From contig JAJFHG010000026.1 in assembly GCA_021775735.1 (NCBI GenBank), positions 21,191 through 85,190 of the forward strand: DNA of 64,000 nucleotides, in the 5' to 3' direction. Both the position numbers and the translations under genes were made by a program. Origin of the DNA: Hyphomicrobiaceae bacterium. Its GTDB lineage: Bacteria; Pseudomonadota; Alphaproteobacteria; Rhizobiales; Hyphomicrobiaceae. Positions 1 to 9,578 of the stretch are shown here, piece by piece; the stretch's first letter is position 1; each line of letters begins with the position of its first letter. The notes beneath the pieces were generated by a model. That model did no database searches and was not told the origin of the DNA. It was given only the letters and a program-made list of their open reading frames with translations.

Positions 1-114
1 GCGGCAGCTACTGAAACCACAGGGTTGAATACATGCCCGCGTCGAATCCTCTTCAGCACCCGTTGCTTCAAGCAGACGGGAGCAATGCTGATTTCTTCCA
101 TGGAGGCAGCATGA
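1..114 (+). CDS. nirD: Siroheme decarboxylase NirD/NirL-type subunit, C-terminal end only (5' end outside window)
   Basis: Frame 1 is open from the first base and encodes about 37 residues before TGA at 112-114. The tail CPRRILFSTRCFKQTG matches in pattern the tail of the NirH-like protein further down ([17 protein letters not shown]), which is the conserved C-terminus of AsnC/Lrp-like siroheme decarboxylase subunits. Its stop overlaps the next start (ATGA at 111-114), so it is the upstream member of the same operon. In Paracoccus-type clusters this position is held by a NirD-NirL fusion; too little is present here to say whether this is a fusion. The family removes two acetate carboxyl groups of siroheme to give 12,18-didecarboxysiroheme for heme d1 synthesis. 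Confidence 0.75.
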   Translation, partial: AAATETTGLNTCPRRILFSTRCFKQTGAMLISSMEAA

Positions 115-590
115 CAGGCCGCAATTCTGCGCTTTCAAAGATCAATATGGATAAGCACGACGCTGCACTCATCAACCTTCTTCAGGACGGGTTGCCACTT
201 GTGGCGCGACCGTTTGCGGACGTCGGTGAAAAGCTCGGCATAAGTGAGCGTAACGTCGTTGAACGCGTTGATCGACTTCGAAGATCTGGAATTTTTACGC
301 GCTTTGGACCGTTTTTTGACGCAAGCGCAATGGGAGGTGCATTCTGCCTGTGCGCGATGGCCGTGCCGCAAGACCATTTTGACGAAGTCGCCAATTTGGT
401 CAACGCACACATAGAAGTCGCGCACAATTACGAACGTGCACATCGTTTGAACATGTGGTTCGTCCTGGCAACACAGACCAATGCGAGGATTGATGAAGTG
501 GTACGTGACATAGAACGAGAAACCGGCGTGAAAGTTCTATGTTTCCCCAAGCTTGAGGAGTTTTTTATTGGCTTCAAGGTGGCAGCATGA
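111..590 (+). CDS. nirG: Siroheme decarboxylase subunit NirG/NirL-like
   Basis: This 159-residue protein has the AsnC/Lrp layout: an N-terminal winged helix (about residues 15-65, with LGISERNVVERVDRLRRSG) and a C-terminal alpha/beta ligand domain ending FPKLEEFFIGFKV. In the Nir family such proteins are not regulators but subunits of siroheme decarboxylase, which acts in the cytoplasm in heme d1 synthesis for nitrite reductase cd1. The open frame runs back to an ATG at 33, but the start at 111 is chosen because GGAGG lies at 102-106 and the ATG overlaps the preceding stop as ATGA. It also overlaps the next gene by four bases (587-590). The choice of G over L rests on operon position, so the letter is less certain than the function. 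Confidence 0.85.
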   Translation: MTGRNSALSKINMDKHDAALINLLQDGLPLVARPFADVGEKLGISERNVVERVDRLRRSGIFTRFGPFFDASAMGGAFCLCAMAVPQDHFDEVANLVNAHIEVAHNYERAHRLNMWFVLATQTNARIDEVVRDIERETGVKVLCFPKLEEFFIGFKVAA

Positions 591-1078
591 TGACTCTCGA
601 CCCTCTCGATCTGCAATTGATTGAAGCCACGCAAGCTGGGCTGCCAATCGTTGAAGCACCATATGAGAAGATTGCTAGTGAGATCGGCATCAGTGAAGCA
701 GATGTGATTAACCGGCTCGGTCGACTGATAGAGTCGGGTGTGATCCGGCGGATTGGTGCTGCACCAAATCACTACGCCTTGGGGATGACGTCTAATGGCA
801 TGACGGTTTGGGATATTGAGGATAAATCCGCCAGTTCCAAAGGCGCAGAAGTCGGTGCGCTTGACTACGTCAGCCACTGCTACCTTCGACCACGGGCATT
901 GCCGGACTGGCCCTACAATTTGTTCGCGATGGTCCACGGATCCTCCCGCGATGAAGTTGAGGGCAAGCGTGCGGCCATCGCCAAACTTTTAGGGCCCTCG
1001 TGTCGCTCAAACGACATCCTTTATTCGAAGCGCATTCTAAAAAAAACGGGGCTTCGACTGTCCCGCAAGGGGGTCTAG
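587..1078 (+). CDS. nirH: Siroheme decarboxylase subunit NirH-like
   Basis: A 163-residue AsnC/Lrp-like protein. Residues 1-55 form a winged helix; residues 60-160 carry the signature [20 protein letters not shown], then [20 protein letters not shown] and a [16 protein letters not shown] tail, all typical of NirD/NirH-type siroheme decarboxylase subunits. It should pair with the NirG-like protein just upstream. The start overlaps the preceding stop (ATGA). The next gene, nirJ, begins five bases after the stop, so the five genes 1-3834 are one transcription unit. The tandem of two related but divergent subunits is the normal form of this enzyme in denitrifiers. Confidence 0.88.
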   Translation: MMTLDPLDLQLIEATQAGLPIVEAPYEKIASEIGISEADVINRLGRLIESGVIRRIGAAPNHYALGMTSNGMTVWDIEDKSASSKGAEVGALDYVSHCYLRPRALPDWPYNLFAMVHGSSRDEVEGKRAAIAKLLGPSCRSNDILYSKRILKKTGLRLSRKGV

Positions 1079-1082
1079 GTTC

Positions 1083-2306
1083 ATGTTCCGACTGTCCCAT
1101 TACATGAAGCAGTTGATTAATCCATCGCCAGTGCGCGCCCGCAAGGGGCGGGTCCGACCTGTGGTGATTTGGAATTTGACACGGCGCTGTAATCTTAAAT
1201 GCCGTCACTGTTATGCGGTGGCGGCAGATCACGACTTCCCAGGTGAGTTGACCACACGGGAAGCGTATCAAGTTCTCGACGACCTGGCCGCCTATAAGAT
1301 CCCTGCTTTGATCCTGTCCGGCGGCGAACCGCTTTCAAGGGCTGACACCCTAGAACTTGCGCATCGATCGAAGTCCTATGGGCTTTACACCGCGTTATCA
1401 ACGAACGGTACACCGATTGTTGGTGATATAGCTGACAAAGTTGCAGACATTGGCTTCGACTACGTTGGTATCAGTCTTGATGGTATCGGTAAGACAAACG
1501 ACTGGTTCCGCGGTAAGGCTGGTGCGTTTGACGAAGCTCTTGCAGGCGTGCGGGCGTGCAAAGAGCGCGGTATTAAAGTGGGCCTACGGTTCACATTGAC
1601 AAGCGACAATGCCGCAGAGCTACCTGATCTGTTGTCGTTGGCCGAAAGTGAAGGTGTAGAGAAGTTTTACCTTTCCCATCTTGTCTACGCCGGCCGGGGA
1701 AATAAACATCGCGGCGACGATACCGACTGGTCGGTGACACGGTCTGCGGTCGACATGCTTATTGATCGCGCCTGGGTGGCCGCCAAAAGAGGCGAACCGT
1801 TAGAAATTGTTACGGGCAACAACGATGCGGATGCAGTGGCGTTTTTGCGCTGGGCGTCAAGTGTTGCTTCACCTGAGCGCGTTGCACATGTGCGCAGGCA
1901 TTTGGAGGCCTGGGGTGGAAACTCGTCGGGGTTGGGCGTTGCCAATATTGATACGCAAGGCATTGTTCATCCCGACACATATTGGTCTGATTATGAGATT
2001 GATAGTGTGCGCAAACGGCCGTTCAGAGAGATCTGGGATGATGTATCCGATCCAATGCTGGCGGCGTTGCGAACCCGCCCACGGCCATTGAAGGGCCGCT
2101 GCGGTGCATGCGCCTACAAGTCAGTATGTGGTGGCAACACGCGGATTCGCGCACTGCAACTGACGGGAGATCCTTGGGCTGCCGACCCTGCCTGCTATTT
2201 GGGTGATGCCGAGATTGGGCTTGAGGCTAAGAGTGAAGACTCGGAGCGACTTGTCGTGACACCGTTTAGAGGCAAGAGCCATGATCCTGCGCATCGTTTC
2301 AGCTAG
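1083..2306 (+). CDS. nirJ: Heme d1 biosynthesis radical SAM protein NirJ
   Basis: This 407-residue protein has the radical SAM signature CNLKCRHC (Cys36, Cys40, Cys43) after a beta strand VVIWNLTRR, followed by the SAM-binding LSGGEPL motif. A C-terminal SPASM/Twitch-like cysteine cluster, [12 protein letters not shown] and a later Cys in DPACYLG, would hold a second iron-sulfur cluster. NirJ removes the two propionate side chains of 12,18-didecarboxysiroheme and leaves keto groups, a central step of heme d1 formation. The stop lies inside the next gene (overlap 2281-2306), which suggests translational coupling. Length and motifs are those of ordinary NirJ proteins. Confidence 0.93.
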   Translation: MFRLSHYMKQLINPSPVRARKGRVRPVVIWNLTRRCNLKCRHCYAVAADHDFPGELTTREAYQVLDDLAAYKIPALILSGGEPLSRADTLELAHRSKSYGLYTALSTNGTPIVGDIADKVADIGFDYVGISLDGIGKTNDWFRGKAGAFDEALAGVRACKERGIKVGLRFTLTSDNAAELPDLLSLAESEGVEKFYLSHLVYAGRGNKHRGDDTDWSVTRSAVDMLIDRAWVAAKRGEPLEIVTGNNDADAVAFLRWASSVASPERVAHVRRHLEAWGGNSSGLGVANIDTQGIVHPDTYWSDYEIDSVRKRPFREIWDDVSDPMLAALRTRPRPLKGRCGACAYKSVCGGNTRIRALQLTGDPWAADPACYLGDAEIGLEAKSEDSERLVVTPFRGKSHDPAHRFS

Positions 2307-3834
2307 TCTGGCTATCGGATTGACATGGGCAACGTGTGCGGGGGCAGATGTTGCCGGTACCTATGCTCGATACTGTGCGCAATGCCATGGCGTTGACCGT
2401 CTCGGTGGAACAGGTCCTGCCCTGATCCCCGAAACTTTAAAAAGAATGCGTGGTCCAAAAGTCGAGCGAGTCATTTCCCGTGGGCGAGATGCAACGCAAA
2501 TGCCAGCTTTTGCAGGTACGTTATCACCAGATGACATTGCGTCTCTGGCGAATTTCCTCAAAACACCGCTCGCCAAAATTCCACGATGGACCGTCGAAGA
2601 TATTCGCGGAAGCAAGCGCTTGAACGATGGCTACAAGCCGGTTGAAAAGCCACGTTTTGAATCAGATCCTCTCAATCTCTTTTTGGTTGTTGAAACTGGC
2701 GATCACTATGTCAGCGTTCTGGATGGAGATAACTTTAAGACGCTCGACAGGTTTGCAACCCCGTTTGCAGTGCATGGTGGGCCAAAATTTACACCAGACG
2801 GCCGTTATGTCTTCATCATGTCACGTGACGGTTGGGTCCAAAAATATGATCTTTGGAGCCTTGCTGAAGTCGGTCGCATTCGTGCGGGGATCAATTCGCG
2901 CAATATTGCGATTTCAAAAGACGGCCGCTGGCTCGCCGTTGCCAACTATTTGCCAAATATGCTGACAATCTTAGCCACAAATGACCTCTCGGTGGCTCGG
3001 ACATTTGAGATTTCCGATGCCAACGGCGCAGCTTCGCGCGTGTCTGCTGTCTATCAAGCGCCGCCACGCGACAGTTTTATTCTTGCGTTGAAAGACGTGC
3101 CGGAGATCTGGGAAATTGCCACGGACCCCGATGCAGACCCTGTCTTTGAAGGTTATGTGCATAGCCATGAACAAGGTATGGTTGAAGGTCTTGCATCATC
3201 ACAGGGGCTGTTTGCGCGTCGTCGTATCCGTCTGTCAGAACCAATTGATGATTTTTTCTTTGATCCACAATACACCAACCTTGTTGGTGCGGCACGTGAC
3301 GGAGCGCATGCCGTAGTTGTTAATCTGATTGTTGGTCGGGAGATTGCTCAACTTCCGTTGGCTGGGTTGCCTCACCTTGGATCGGGGATCAGCTGGTTAC
3401 GAAATGGTCGCCGTGTTATGGCGACACCACACCTTAAAGTTGGCAAGCTCAGCGTTATTGATGTTACCGATTGGTCTATCGTCGAAACGATCAAGACCGG
3501 TGGTCCTGGCTTCTTTTTGCGTAGCCATGACAAAACACCCTTCATGTGGGCCGATGTATTCTTCGGGCCCAATAAAGATCAAGTGCACGTTATCGACAAG
3601 CAGACACTTGAGATCAAAAAAACACTTCGACCGGTTCCTGGCGCAACCGTCGCTCATGTGGAATTTGACCGCTATGGCCGCTACGCACTGGTATCGGTCT
3701 GGGAGAACGATGGAGCGATCATTGTTTATGATGCACAAACACTAAAAGAAGTAAGACGATTGCCGATGCGTAAACCATCGGGGAAGTATAATGTCTGGAA
3801 TAAAATCACGTTTTCCGACGGGACGAGCCACTAA
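2281..3834 (+). CDS. nirN: Cytochrome c / d1 protein NirN (dihydro-heme d1 dehydrogenase)
   Basis: The 517-residue product starts with a signal peptide (about residues 1-22), followed by a short cytochrome c domain with CAQCH at 32-36 and a likely axial Met in ATQMPAF. From about residue 120 to the end it is an eight-bladed d1-type beta propeller. The short c domain and position after nirJ fit NirN rather than the nitrite reductase NirS, whose c domain is longer, or NirF, which has no CXXCH. NirN acts in the periplasm, oxidising dihydro-heme d1 in the last step before the cofactor enters NirS. It overlaps nirJ by 26 bases and is the last gene of the operon. nirS itself must lie outside the window. 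Confidence 0.85.
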   Translation: MILRIVSASLAIGLTWATCAGADVAGTYARYCAQCHGVDRLGGTGPALIPETLKRMRGPKVERVISRGRDATQMPAFAGTLSPDDIASLANFLKTPLAKIPRWTVEDIRGSKRLNDGYKPVEKPRFESDPLNLFLVVETGDHYVSVLDGDNFKTLDRFATPFAVHGGPKFTPDGRYVFIMSRDGWVQKYDLWSLAEVGRIRAGINSRNIAISKDGRWLAVANYLPNMLTILATNDLSVARTFEISDANGAASRVSAVYQAPPRDSFILALKDVPEIWEIATDPDADPVFEGYVHSHEQGMVEGLASSQGLFARRRIRLSEPIDDFFFDPQYTNLVGAARDGAHAVVVNLIVGREIAQLPLAGLPHLGSGISWLRNGRRVMATPHLKVGKLSVIDVTDWSIVETIKTGGPGFFLRSHDKTPFMWADVFFGPNKDQVHVIDKQTLEIKKTLRPVPGATVAHVEFDRYGRYALVSVWENDGAIIVYDAQTLKEVRRLPMRKPSGKYNVWNKITFSDGTSH

Positions 3835-4046
3835 ACTGTCTGGTGCTCAGTGATTAACAGCTTTCACACCTCCATCTTGGAGCTGCGAGTGGTGACGCTG
3901 GGCCAGCCTTCTCAAACAAGTTGCGTAATTCGTTAGGCCATATTGACACTTGACCTTTCGTGAGGCCGATCATTCGAACAGAATGTTATGCTTTCCCTCA
4001 AATTGCAAAATGCTCTAGTTTAAAAAAAATATGAGGAAGCCTGCCA

Positions 4047-4418
4047 ATGTCTGAAGTCTCTCTCTATGCACGACTTGGTGGATACGACGCCATCGCTGCG
4101 GTATGTTCAGATCTTTTACCTCGCCTTCAGAGCGATGCACTGCTCGGGCGTTTTTGGGAGCACCGTGGTGACGATGGTCTCGCGCGTGAACAGCAATTAC
4201 TGATTGATTTTCTTTGTGCTCAAGCTGGCGGTCCAATGGTTTATACGGGCCGCGACATGAAGATCTCTCACATTGGAATGAGGATTAGCGCTGCAGACTG
4301 GGCGGCCTTCATTGGACATCTAGAAGCAACGCTTGACAAGTTCTCTTTACCCGAAACAGAGCGGAACGACGTTCTTGCTTTTATCGACAGCACGAAAACA
4401 GATATTGTTGAAGTGTAA
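4047..4418 (+). CDS. Group I truncated haemoglobin
   Basis: This 123-residue protein has the group I (trHbN) pattern: LYARLGGYDAIAAV at the N-terminus, then GGPMVYTGRDMKISHIGMRIS, where His75 is the expected proximal haem ligand. It is preceded by a strong ribosome-binding site (GAGGAAG). Proteins of this group bind O2 and NO and many act as NO dioxygenases; here the gene directly follows the nir operon in the same direction after a 212-base gap, so NO detoxification during denitrification is a reasonable inference. The gap is long enough for its own promoter, but I saw no clear FNR/NNR box. No downstream partner is present. Confidence 0.9.
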   Translation: MSEVSLYARLGGYDAIAAVCSDLLPRLQSDALLGRFWEHRGDDGLAREQQLLIDFLCAQAGGPMVYTGRDMKISHIGMRISAADWAAFIGHLEATLDKFSLPETERNDVLAFIDSTKTDIVEV

Positions 4419-4545
4419 ATCACATAGGTTTCGCAATTGACGGCGATGGCTACTTGTAAAGCCCATCCCTCAGTTTGATTCAGTTTGATGTAGGGCTTCA
4501 GGGTAGGAGCGGGGACTCGGAATGCTTGATGTGACCGGATGCAAT

Positions 4546-7500
4546 TTATCCTGCTCCCTTAGGTTCAAGGATTGAGCCTCTTAAAATTTTTGCTAAGCGA
4601 CCGATATCGCCGCCAATGCCGACCAGCGCAGGCACCAAAACGAGCACCAGGATCGTCGCAGCTGCAAGCCCAAAGACAAGCGTGACGGCCATAGGAATCA
4701 AAAACTGGGCTTGGCGGCTGGTCTCAAACAACAATGGCAGAAGACCACCTATTGTGGTGAGTGATGTCAACAGTACGGCACGCAAGCGGTCTTGTGACCC
4801 GCCAATCACGGCCAGATCAAATTGCTCTCCGGTTGCCAGTCGTTCTTTGATGCGTGATACCAGCACGATGGAATCATTGACCAGAATGCCGGATAGGCCA
4901 AGCAAACCAATCATGGAAATAATAGTGAGGCTGTAGCCCATTACATAATGGCCAAGCACGGCACCAACAAAGCCAAATGGGATGATGAGCATTACCGCAA
5001 AAGGTTTCCAGTAACTGCCAAAGACCCAGGCGAGCGTAATGTAAATCAGACAAAGTGCTAACAGCGCGCCTTGTTTTAAATCGCGGAACGAGCTTTCTGT
5101 TTCATCGGCGCGGCCTTTGTAGGTGTAGTCAATGCTATATTTCCGCACTAGGTCAGGCATTACATCCTTTTCAAGCAGAGCAATGGCATCTTGCACCGTG
5201 TTAACATCAGGATCGATGTCGCCTGTGACTGCAACTGTGCGCACACCATCTTTGCGTTGCACAATGGAGAACGTACGCCGTTCGCTCATCGATACGACTT
5301 CTTTAAGAGGCACCCGCGTACCAGACGGGCTGACCAGATATAACTGATCCAAATCTTGTTTGCCGGGGTGTTCCTGGGCGCGCATGACACGGACCGTGAT
5401 TTCTTCTTCCCCACGCGCAAAACGGATTCCAATGGCACCTTCAAATGCGTTCCGCACTTGGCTGCCAACGCTTGCACCTGTAAAGCCGAGGGCCTGTCCC
5501 CGCGGTGTCAGTTCAAATACGTATTCCTGTTTGCCATAGGGGATATCATCAGAAATGGCAGACACACCGGGTATGCTCGCGAGTGCCTGTTTAAGGTCTT
5601 CAGATGCTTGTTTGAGAATTTCAATTGGAGCATTTTGGAGCCGTACATCAACATCGCGCCCAGGCGGTCCACCACGGCGCCCTGCGATCGCAACACGCTC
5701 AACGCCTGCAATCTTTGGCAACGCTTTGCGCCATGCTTGGATGATTGTTTTGGTGCGTACATCGCGTTCTTCACTCGGCGTAAGCTGGACATTGACCTCA
5801 CCAAGGTTTTCACCCTGCGCGCGTCCGGCCCGGCCAATCACGCTGACGGCAGCGTCAACTAGGCGTGTTTCGTTTGCGCCAGCATTTGCAGGTCCAAAAA
5901 ACGCGGCAATGGGTTCTGGTAGTGTGGACTGCAGTTTGTCGGAAACCGTGTTCGTATTTTTGGGTTTTTGTGCGCGAAGAAGAATTTTCTCCTGCGCATA
6001 AAGTGCTTTGGTGAGCTGTGTGAGGGCGTCTTGTCTGTCTTTGCGAGGCATGCCAGCAGCAAAATCCACCTTCGCTGAGACGTTTTCGCTTTCAGGAGAG
6101 GGGAAGAACTGAAAGACGACGCGTTTGCCAACCAGCGCTCCGACAGCGACGATGAAACAAGCGACAAGCACCGCCACTGTTGTGTAACGCCAGGCGTACG
6201 CCACAGTCACCATGCGTCTAAACGGCCCGTCGCGAAAGCGCGCGAATAACGCGTCAAAGCGTTGTCGCAAACGACTTGGTTCGTGGGCTTTCTTGCCGCC
6301 GTGACGAAGGTGGCCTGGTAAGATGAGAAAGCACTCGATTAAAGACGCGATAATGACAGATAGGACGACCAACGGGATCGCCACCATGATGTCGCCGATA
6401 CGATCGCCGATGAATAAGATGGGCATGAATGCCGCCATGGTGGTCAAGCTGGCAGCAGTTACAGGCGGGAGCATTGTTTCGGCACCCTTTTGGGCCGCTT
6501 CAATACTCGAATAGCCTTGCGACTCTAAGGTCGCGGCTTGTTCACCAACCACAATAGCATCGTCAACAATAATACCGAGCATCATGATCAGTGCGAACAT
6601 GGAAATCATGTTGATGGATTGGCCTGTGGCCAGCATCACCCCAAGGGCAGCCAACAATGCGACGGGAATGCCCACAGCTGTCCAAAAAGCAATTCGTGCG
6701 TTGAGAAAAATAAACAGCATCGCCAACACAAGGACCAGCCCTTGCAGGCCATTTTTCATTAATATGCCAAGGCGCTGGGCGACGAATTTACCGCGGATGT
6801 CATAGACTTTGACGTTGAGAGACTTCGGCAATGTCGGCAGCGTTTTTTCGAGGTAGCCTTGCATGATGCCCATCATCTCGATGGTATCGCCAGATAGCGA
6901 CCGTTTGACGGTCAGCTCGATTGCTGTTTCGCCCTTGTTATAAGCTGTGTTTCCCTCGCGTTCGAAGCGGGTTTCGATGGTCGCGATGTCTTTGAGGAAT
7001 ACTTTTTCGCCTGTCTCAAGAGATTTGATCTCAATTTCGCGGATGGTCTCTGGTGTCTTGCGATCTGACTTGGCGCGCAATTGTATTTCGACATCGCCTT
7101 CCAGTCGACCTGCAGGAAGATCTTGTGTGCTTTGGCGTACGCGCTGAGAAATTTGATCGAGTGTCAGATCCAAACGACGCAGATCACGTTCTTTCACCTG
7201 CACCCATATCTCTTCATCGCGCGCGCCATCTAACGTAACGCGATCGATGCCAGCCGCGAGCAGTCCATCACGCAATTGTTTGGCAAATTTTTTCAGGGAC
7301 TGCTCGCTGAAAGGGCCTGAAATAGCAATACGTGCGACACGATCAAAGATCGTTGCACGAGAGACGATTGGGCGCTCAGAGTCCTCCGGTAGCGTCACCA
7401 CCTGTCCAATAGCCTGCTCAACATCGCTTTGTGCTTTTTGCAAATCCGCACCAGAGGTAAATTCGAGCACGATTGTCGCGGCACCTTCGCGCGCAATGGA

Positions 7501-7779
7501 TGTGACCTCGTGAACTCCATCAAGAAACCTTAGTTCAGGTTCCAAGGTGTCTAGAATATTGGTCTCTACGTCTTCGGCGCTGGAACCTGGCCATGGCACG
7601 GAGACGCTAATGGTGGGAAGTTCAAAATCTGGAAAAAACTGGCGATTGAGTTTTGCGATTGAAAAAACGCCGACCAAAATCATCATGAGCATCAAAAGGT
7701 TGGCAGCGGTTGGATGGCGCACAAAAACGCCAATTACGCCGCTGCCGAATGCTGGTCTTTTTTGTTTTGAAGACGCCAT
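4546..7779 (-). CDS. RND efflux transporter permease (AcrB/HAE1-like)
   Basis: A 1077-residue inner-membrane protein of the resistance-nodulation-division superfamily. It has the canonical duplicated layout: TM1 near residues 23-43 followed by a large periplasmic loop, and TM4 with the proton-relay pair in LGIIVDDAIVVGEQ near residue 403. A second half repeats this pattern (TM10 near LSGILVNDSIVLV). Such permeases export drugs, metals or lipophilic compounds by proton antiport. The start is set at the ATG at 7779, which overlaps the adaptor stop as TGATG; a TTG one codon earlier is less likely. The substrate cannot be told from sequence. No outer-membrane TolC gene is adjacent, so a channel from elsewhere would be needed. 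Confidence 0.93.
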   Translation of the reverse strand: MASSKQKRPAFGSGVIGVFVRHPTAANLLMLMMILVGVFSIAKLNRQFFPDFELPTISVSVPWPGSSAEDVETNILDTLEPELRFLDGVHEVTSIAREGAATIVLEFTSGADLQKAQSDVEQAIGQVVTLPEDSERPIVSRATIFDRVARIAISGPFSEQSLKKFAKQLRDGLLAAGIDRVTLDGARDEEIWVQVKERDLRRLDLTLDQISQRVRQSTQDLPAGRLEGDVEIQLRAKSDRKTPETIREIEIKSLETGEKVFLKDIATIETRFEREGNTAYNKGETAIELTVKRSLSGDTIEMMGIMQGYLEKTLPTLPKSLNVKVYDIRGKFVAQRLGILMKNGLQGLVLVLAMLFIFLNARIAFWTAVGIPVALLAALGVMLATGQSINMISMFALIMMLGIIVDDAIVVGEQAATLESQGYSSIEAAQKGAETMLPPVTAASLTTMAAFMPILFIGDRIGDIMVAIPLVVLSVIIASLIECFLILPGHLRHGGKKAHEPSRLRQRFDALFARFRDGPFRRMVTVAYAWRYTTVAVLVACFIVAVGALVGKRVVFQFFPSPESENVSAKVDFAAGMPRKDRQDALTQLTKALYAQEKILLRAQKPKNTNTVSDKLQSTLPEPIAAFFGPANAGANETRLVDAAVSVIGRAGRAQGENLGEVNVQLTPSEERDVRTKTIIQAWRKALPKIAGVERVAIAGRRGGPPGRDVDVRLQNAPIEILKQASEDLKQALASIPGVSAISDDIPYGKQEYVFELTPRGQALGFTGASVGSQVRNAFEGAIGIRFARGEEEITVRVMRAQEHPGKQDLDQLYLVSPSGTRVPLKEVVSMSERRTFSIVQRKDGVRTVAVTGDIDPDVNTVQDAIALLEKDVMPDLVRKYSIDYTYKGRADETESSFRDLKQGALLALCLIYITLAWVFGSYWKPFAVMLIIPFGFVGAVLGHYVMGYSLTIISMIGLLGLSGILVNDSIVLVSRIKERLATGEQFDLAVIGGSQDRLRAVLLTSLTTIGGLLPLLFETSRQAQFLIPMAVTLVFGLAAATILVLVLVPALVGIGGDIGRLAKILRGSILEPKGAG

Positions 7780-9164
7780 CAATTCGTTTGCTCAATTTCT
7801 TGGACCCGCACGCCGCTACCTGGCGTGGATACCCGTGTTGCCAAAATGCGCGCTCCTGATTTTATGGGGCCTTCAATGAGAAGATCATTTTGGACGGCGC
7901 CCACAACTTTGATTGAACGTTCCGATAGACGACCATCTTCAATCACATAAATTGTATTGCTGGCATAAAGTGCGGTCGGCGGTACGCGAAACACATCTAC
8001 AAATTTTTTGTCTGGCACCATCACTTCGACAAATGCACCTGACCTTAGCGCAATGGGTTGGTTGGGGTTTAAGAGGCGAGCTAAGACCTCAACGCCGCCT
8101 GTTGTCGCGTTGACCTGAGCTCCAACACGTTCAACAGTGGCAGGGTAAACAATCTTTTTTTCACCAAGCACCCAGACCACTTCAACCTCGCGACCTTCAA
8201 GTGCCTGACTGCCGCCAAGGATACGGCCAAACTGTTCATCGCTGAGCGTGAACTTTGCTTCAATCCAGTCACGGTCGATCAAAGTTGCAATTTTGTCGTT
8301 GGCGCCCACCATACGCCCGACTTGACTGGTCACATCAGCTACATAAGCGTTGAACGGTGCTTTAAGCGAAGTTTCTTCTAGGCGCCGTTGCGCCAGCGCT
8401 AACGAGGAGGTCAATCGCGCAATGATAGCTTTTTGCTGGGCGACCTTTGCCTTCCAAACTTTGATCGAATTTGAAAGTTGGTCGGTGGTCTGTTCGCGCT
8501 GCAGAAAAATTTGCTTGCGTTCATCGAGAGTGCGTTTTGAAACCGTGCCGCGGCGGGCAAGCGGTTCGGCACGTTCCAAATCTGTACGTGCCAGTTCCAT
8601 TTGTTTCTTGGCAGATTTAAGTGATGTCGTGTCGCTTGCAATTGAAGCGTCTAGTTCGAGGACACGGGCTTTGGCTTCTGCCAGCAAGGCTTTGGATTCT
8701 TGAACAGCACTTTCGTAACTGAAGGGATCAATGCGCAGTAGCATGTCACCGTTGTTAATACGGCCTCCCTCTTTGAGTGCGCTGCTTGCCTCAACAACCC
8801 GTCCGGCAACGAGCGCGCGAATATCAACGCGGCGACCTGCAACGGTAGATCCATAGAGTTTTAGTTTTGGCTGGATGGTTTCAGCGCGGGCTGGAATGCT
8901 CTTGACGGAAAAGGTCCGTTCTTGAGCTGGGCGCTTGTTTTTTTCAGGCCGCGTTTGCTTCAGATAGGAGTAGGTGGCATAGCCGAGCGCGATGACGAGT
9001 ATGGGAAAAATAGCTTGAAGGAGGCGACGCACTACTTTGCTAGGCGGTGGGACCGCCGGTCGCGCCTGGGGAGTGCTTTTGCCAGCATCTAGGTCGCCTG
9101 CACTTTGAGGTGTGGCGGTTATGTTTGGTGGCGATATGCCAACTTTTTTCTCATGCACATTCAT
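7779..9164 (-). CDS. RND periplasmic adaptor (membrane fusion protein)
   Basis: This 461-residue protein is an AcrA/HlyD-type adaptor. It has a Pro-rich cytoplasmic leader (residues 1-45), a single membrane anchor (about 47-68), a lipoyl-like half motif around ALVAGRVVEAS, a helical hairpin rich in Ala, Glu and Lys (about 160-255) and a beta-barrel and membrane-proximal part to the C-terminus. It links the RND permease, encoded immediately downstream with a one-base overlap, to an outer-membrane channel. It is the first gene of a two-gene operon. The ribosome-binding site before the ATG is weak. The uncleaved membrane anchor replaces the lipoprotein signal seen in AcrA. Confidence 0.92.
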   Translation of the reverse strand: MNVHEKKVGISPPNITATPQSAGDLDAGKSTPQARPAVPPPSKVVRRLLQAIFPILVIALGYATYSYLKQTRPEKNKRPAQERTFSVKSIPARAETIQPKLKLYGSTVAGRRVDIRALVAGRVVEASSALKEGGRINNGDMLLRIDPFSYESAVQESKALLAEAKARVLELDASIASDTTSLKSAKKQMELARTDLERAEPLARRGTVSKRTLDERKQIFLQREQTTDQLSNSIKVWKAKVAQQKAIIARLTSSLALAQRRLEETSLKAPFNAYVADVTSQVGRMVGANDKIATLIDRDWIEAKFTLSDEQFGRILGGSQALEGREVEVVWVLGEKKIVYPATVERVGAQVNATTGGVEVLARLLNPNQPIALRSGAFVEVMVPDKKFVDVFRVPPTALYASNTIYVIEDGRLSERSIKVVGAVQNDLLIEGPIKSGARILATRVSTPGSGVRVQEIEQTN

Positions 9165-9298
9165 ATGTCTTATGCCGCTTGGCTCAATGGGTACCTCTCA
9201 AACGGTTGAGCTGAGTACGATCCGTCGAAGCCTTATATTTTCTTAGGCCGTGGAATAGCAGAGGGCCCGGGCCACCATAAGGCAAGCTAAATCATCAT

Positions 9299-9335
9299 AA
9301 GCCAGAATGGCCTGGAACTGGCCGTTCTGCGGCTT
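9299..9335. repeat. 37-base near-perfect inverted repeat upstream of the RND operon
   Basis: The arms read AAGCCAGAATGGCC and, after the loop TGGAACT, GGCCGTTCTGCGGCTT; all but a few positions pair. It sits 135 bases upstream of the adaptor start codon in a 400-base intergenic region that holds no other gene. There is no T-tract on either side, so a terminator is unlikely. It could be an operator for a missing local regulator or a leader hairpin. The rest of 9165-9500 shows nothing I can name. Confidence 0.4.
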
Positions 9336-9503
9336 ACAAGGCTTAATTTTAGCCACGAGCTCACCGAATGCAGGCCCAAATCCGATTTTTCGACGCCTAC
9401 TCCATTGCTAACTACGGCGCGCAGCACGCCGCGGTTTACTCAATGTCTTATCTGCCCCCGGGCTAGAACCGATCAACGGGAAGACGATCTGACTGTGTCT
9501 TCC

Positions 9504-9534
9504 AAAAAAAACGGGCCGGATTACTACCGGCCCG
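9504..9534 (-). terminator. Rho-independent terminator of the channel gene
   Basis: A perfect 8-base-pair stem (CGGGCCGG / CCGGCCCG at 9512-9519 and 9527-9534) with a 7-base loop is followed on the minus strand by a run of eight T (A-run at 9504-9511 on the plus strand). It lies 45 bases after the stop of the minus-strand gene ending at 9579. Confidence 0.9.
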
Positions 9535-9578
9535 CTCTCATTGCGTAATGTGTGTTTTGTATGTCGTGTTGTTCAGGA

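Noticed and set aside
2281..3834. Nitrite reductase NirS
   Set aside because: The c-type domain is too short and the gene follows nirJ; NirN fits better.
4471..4490. Tandem CAGTTTGATT/CAGTTTGATG 10-mers between trHb and the RND pump
   Set aside because: Only two imperfect copies without further context; not enough to call a functional repeat.
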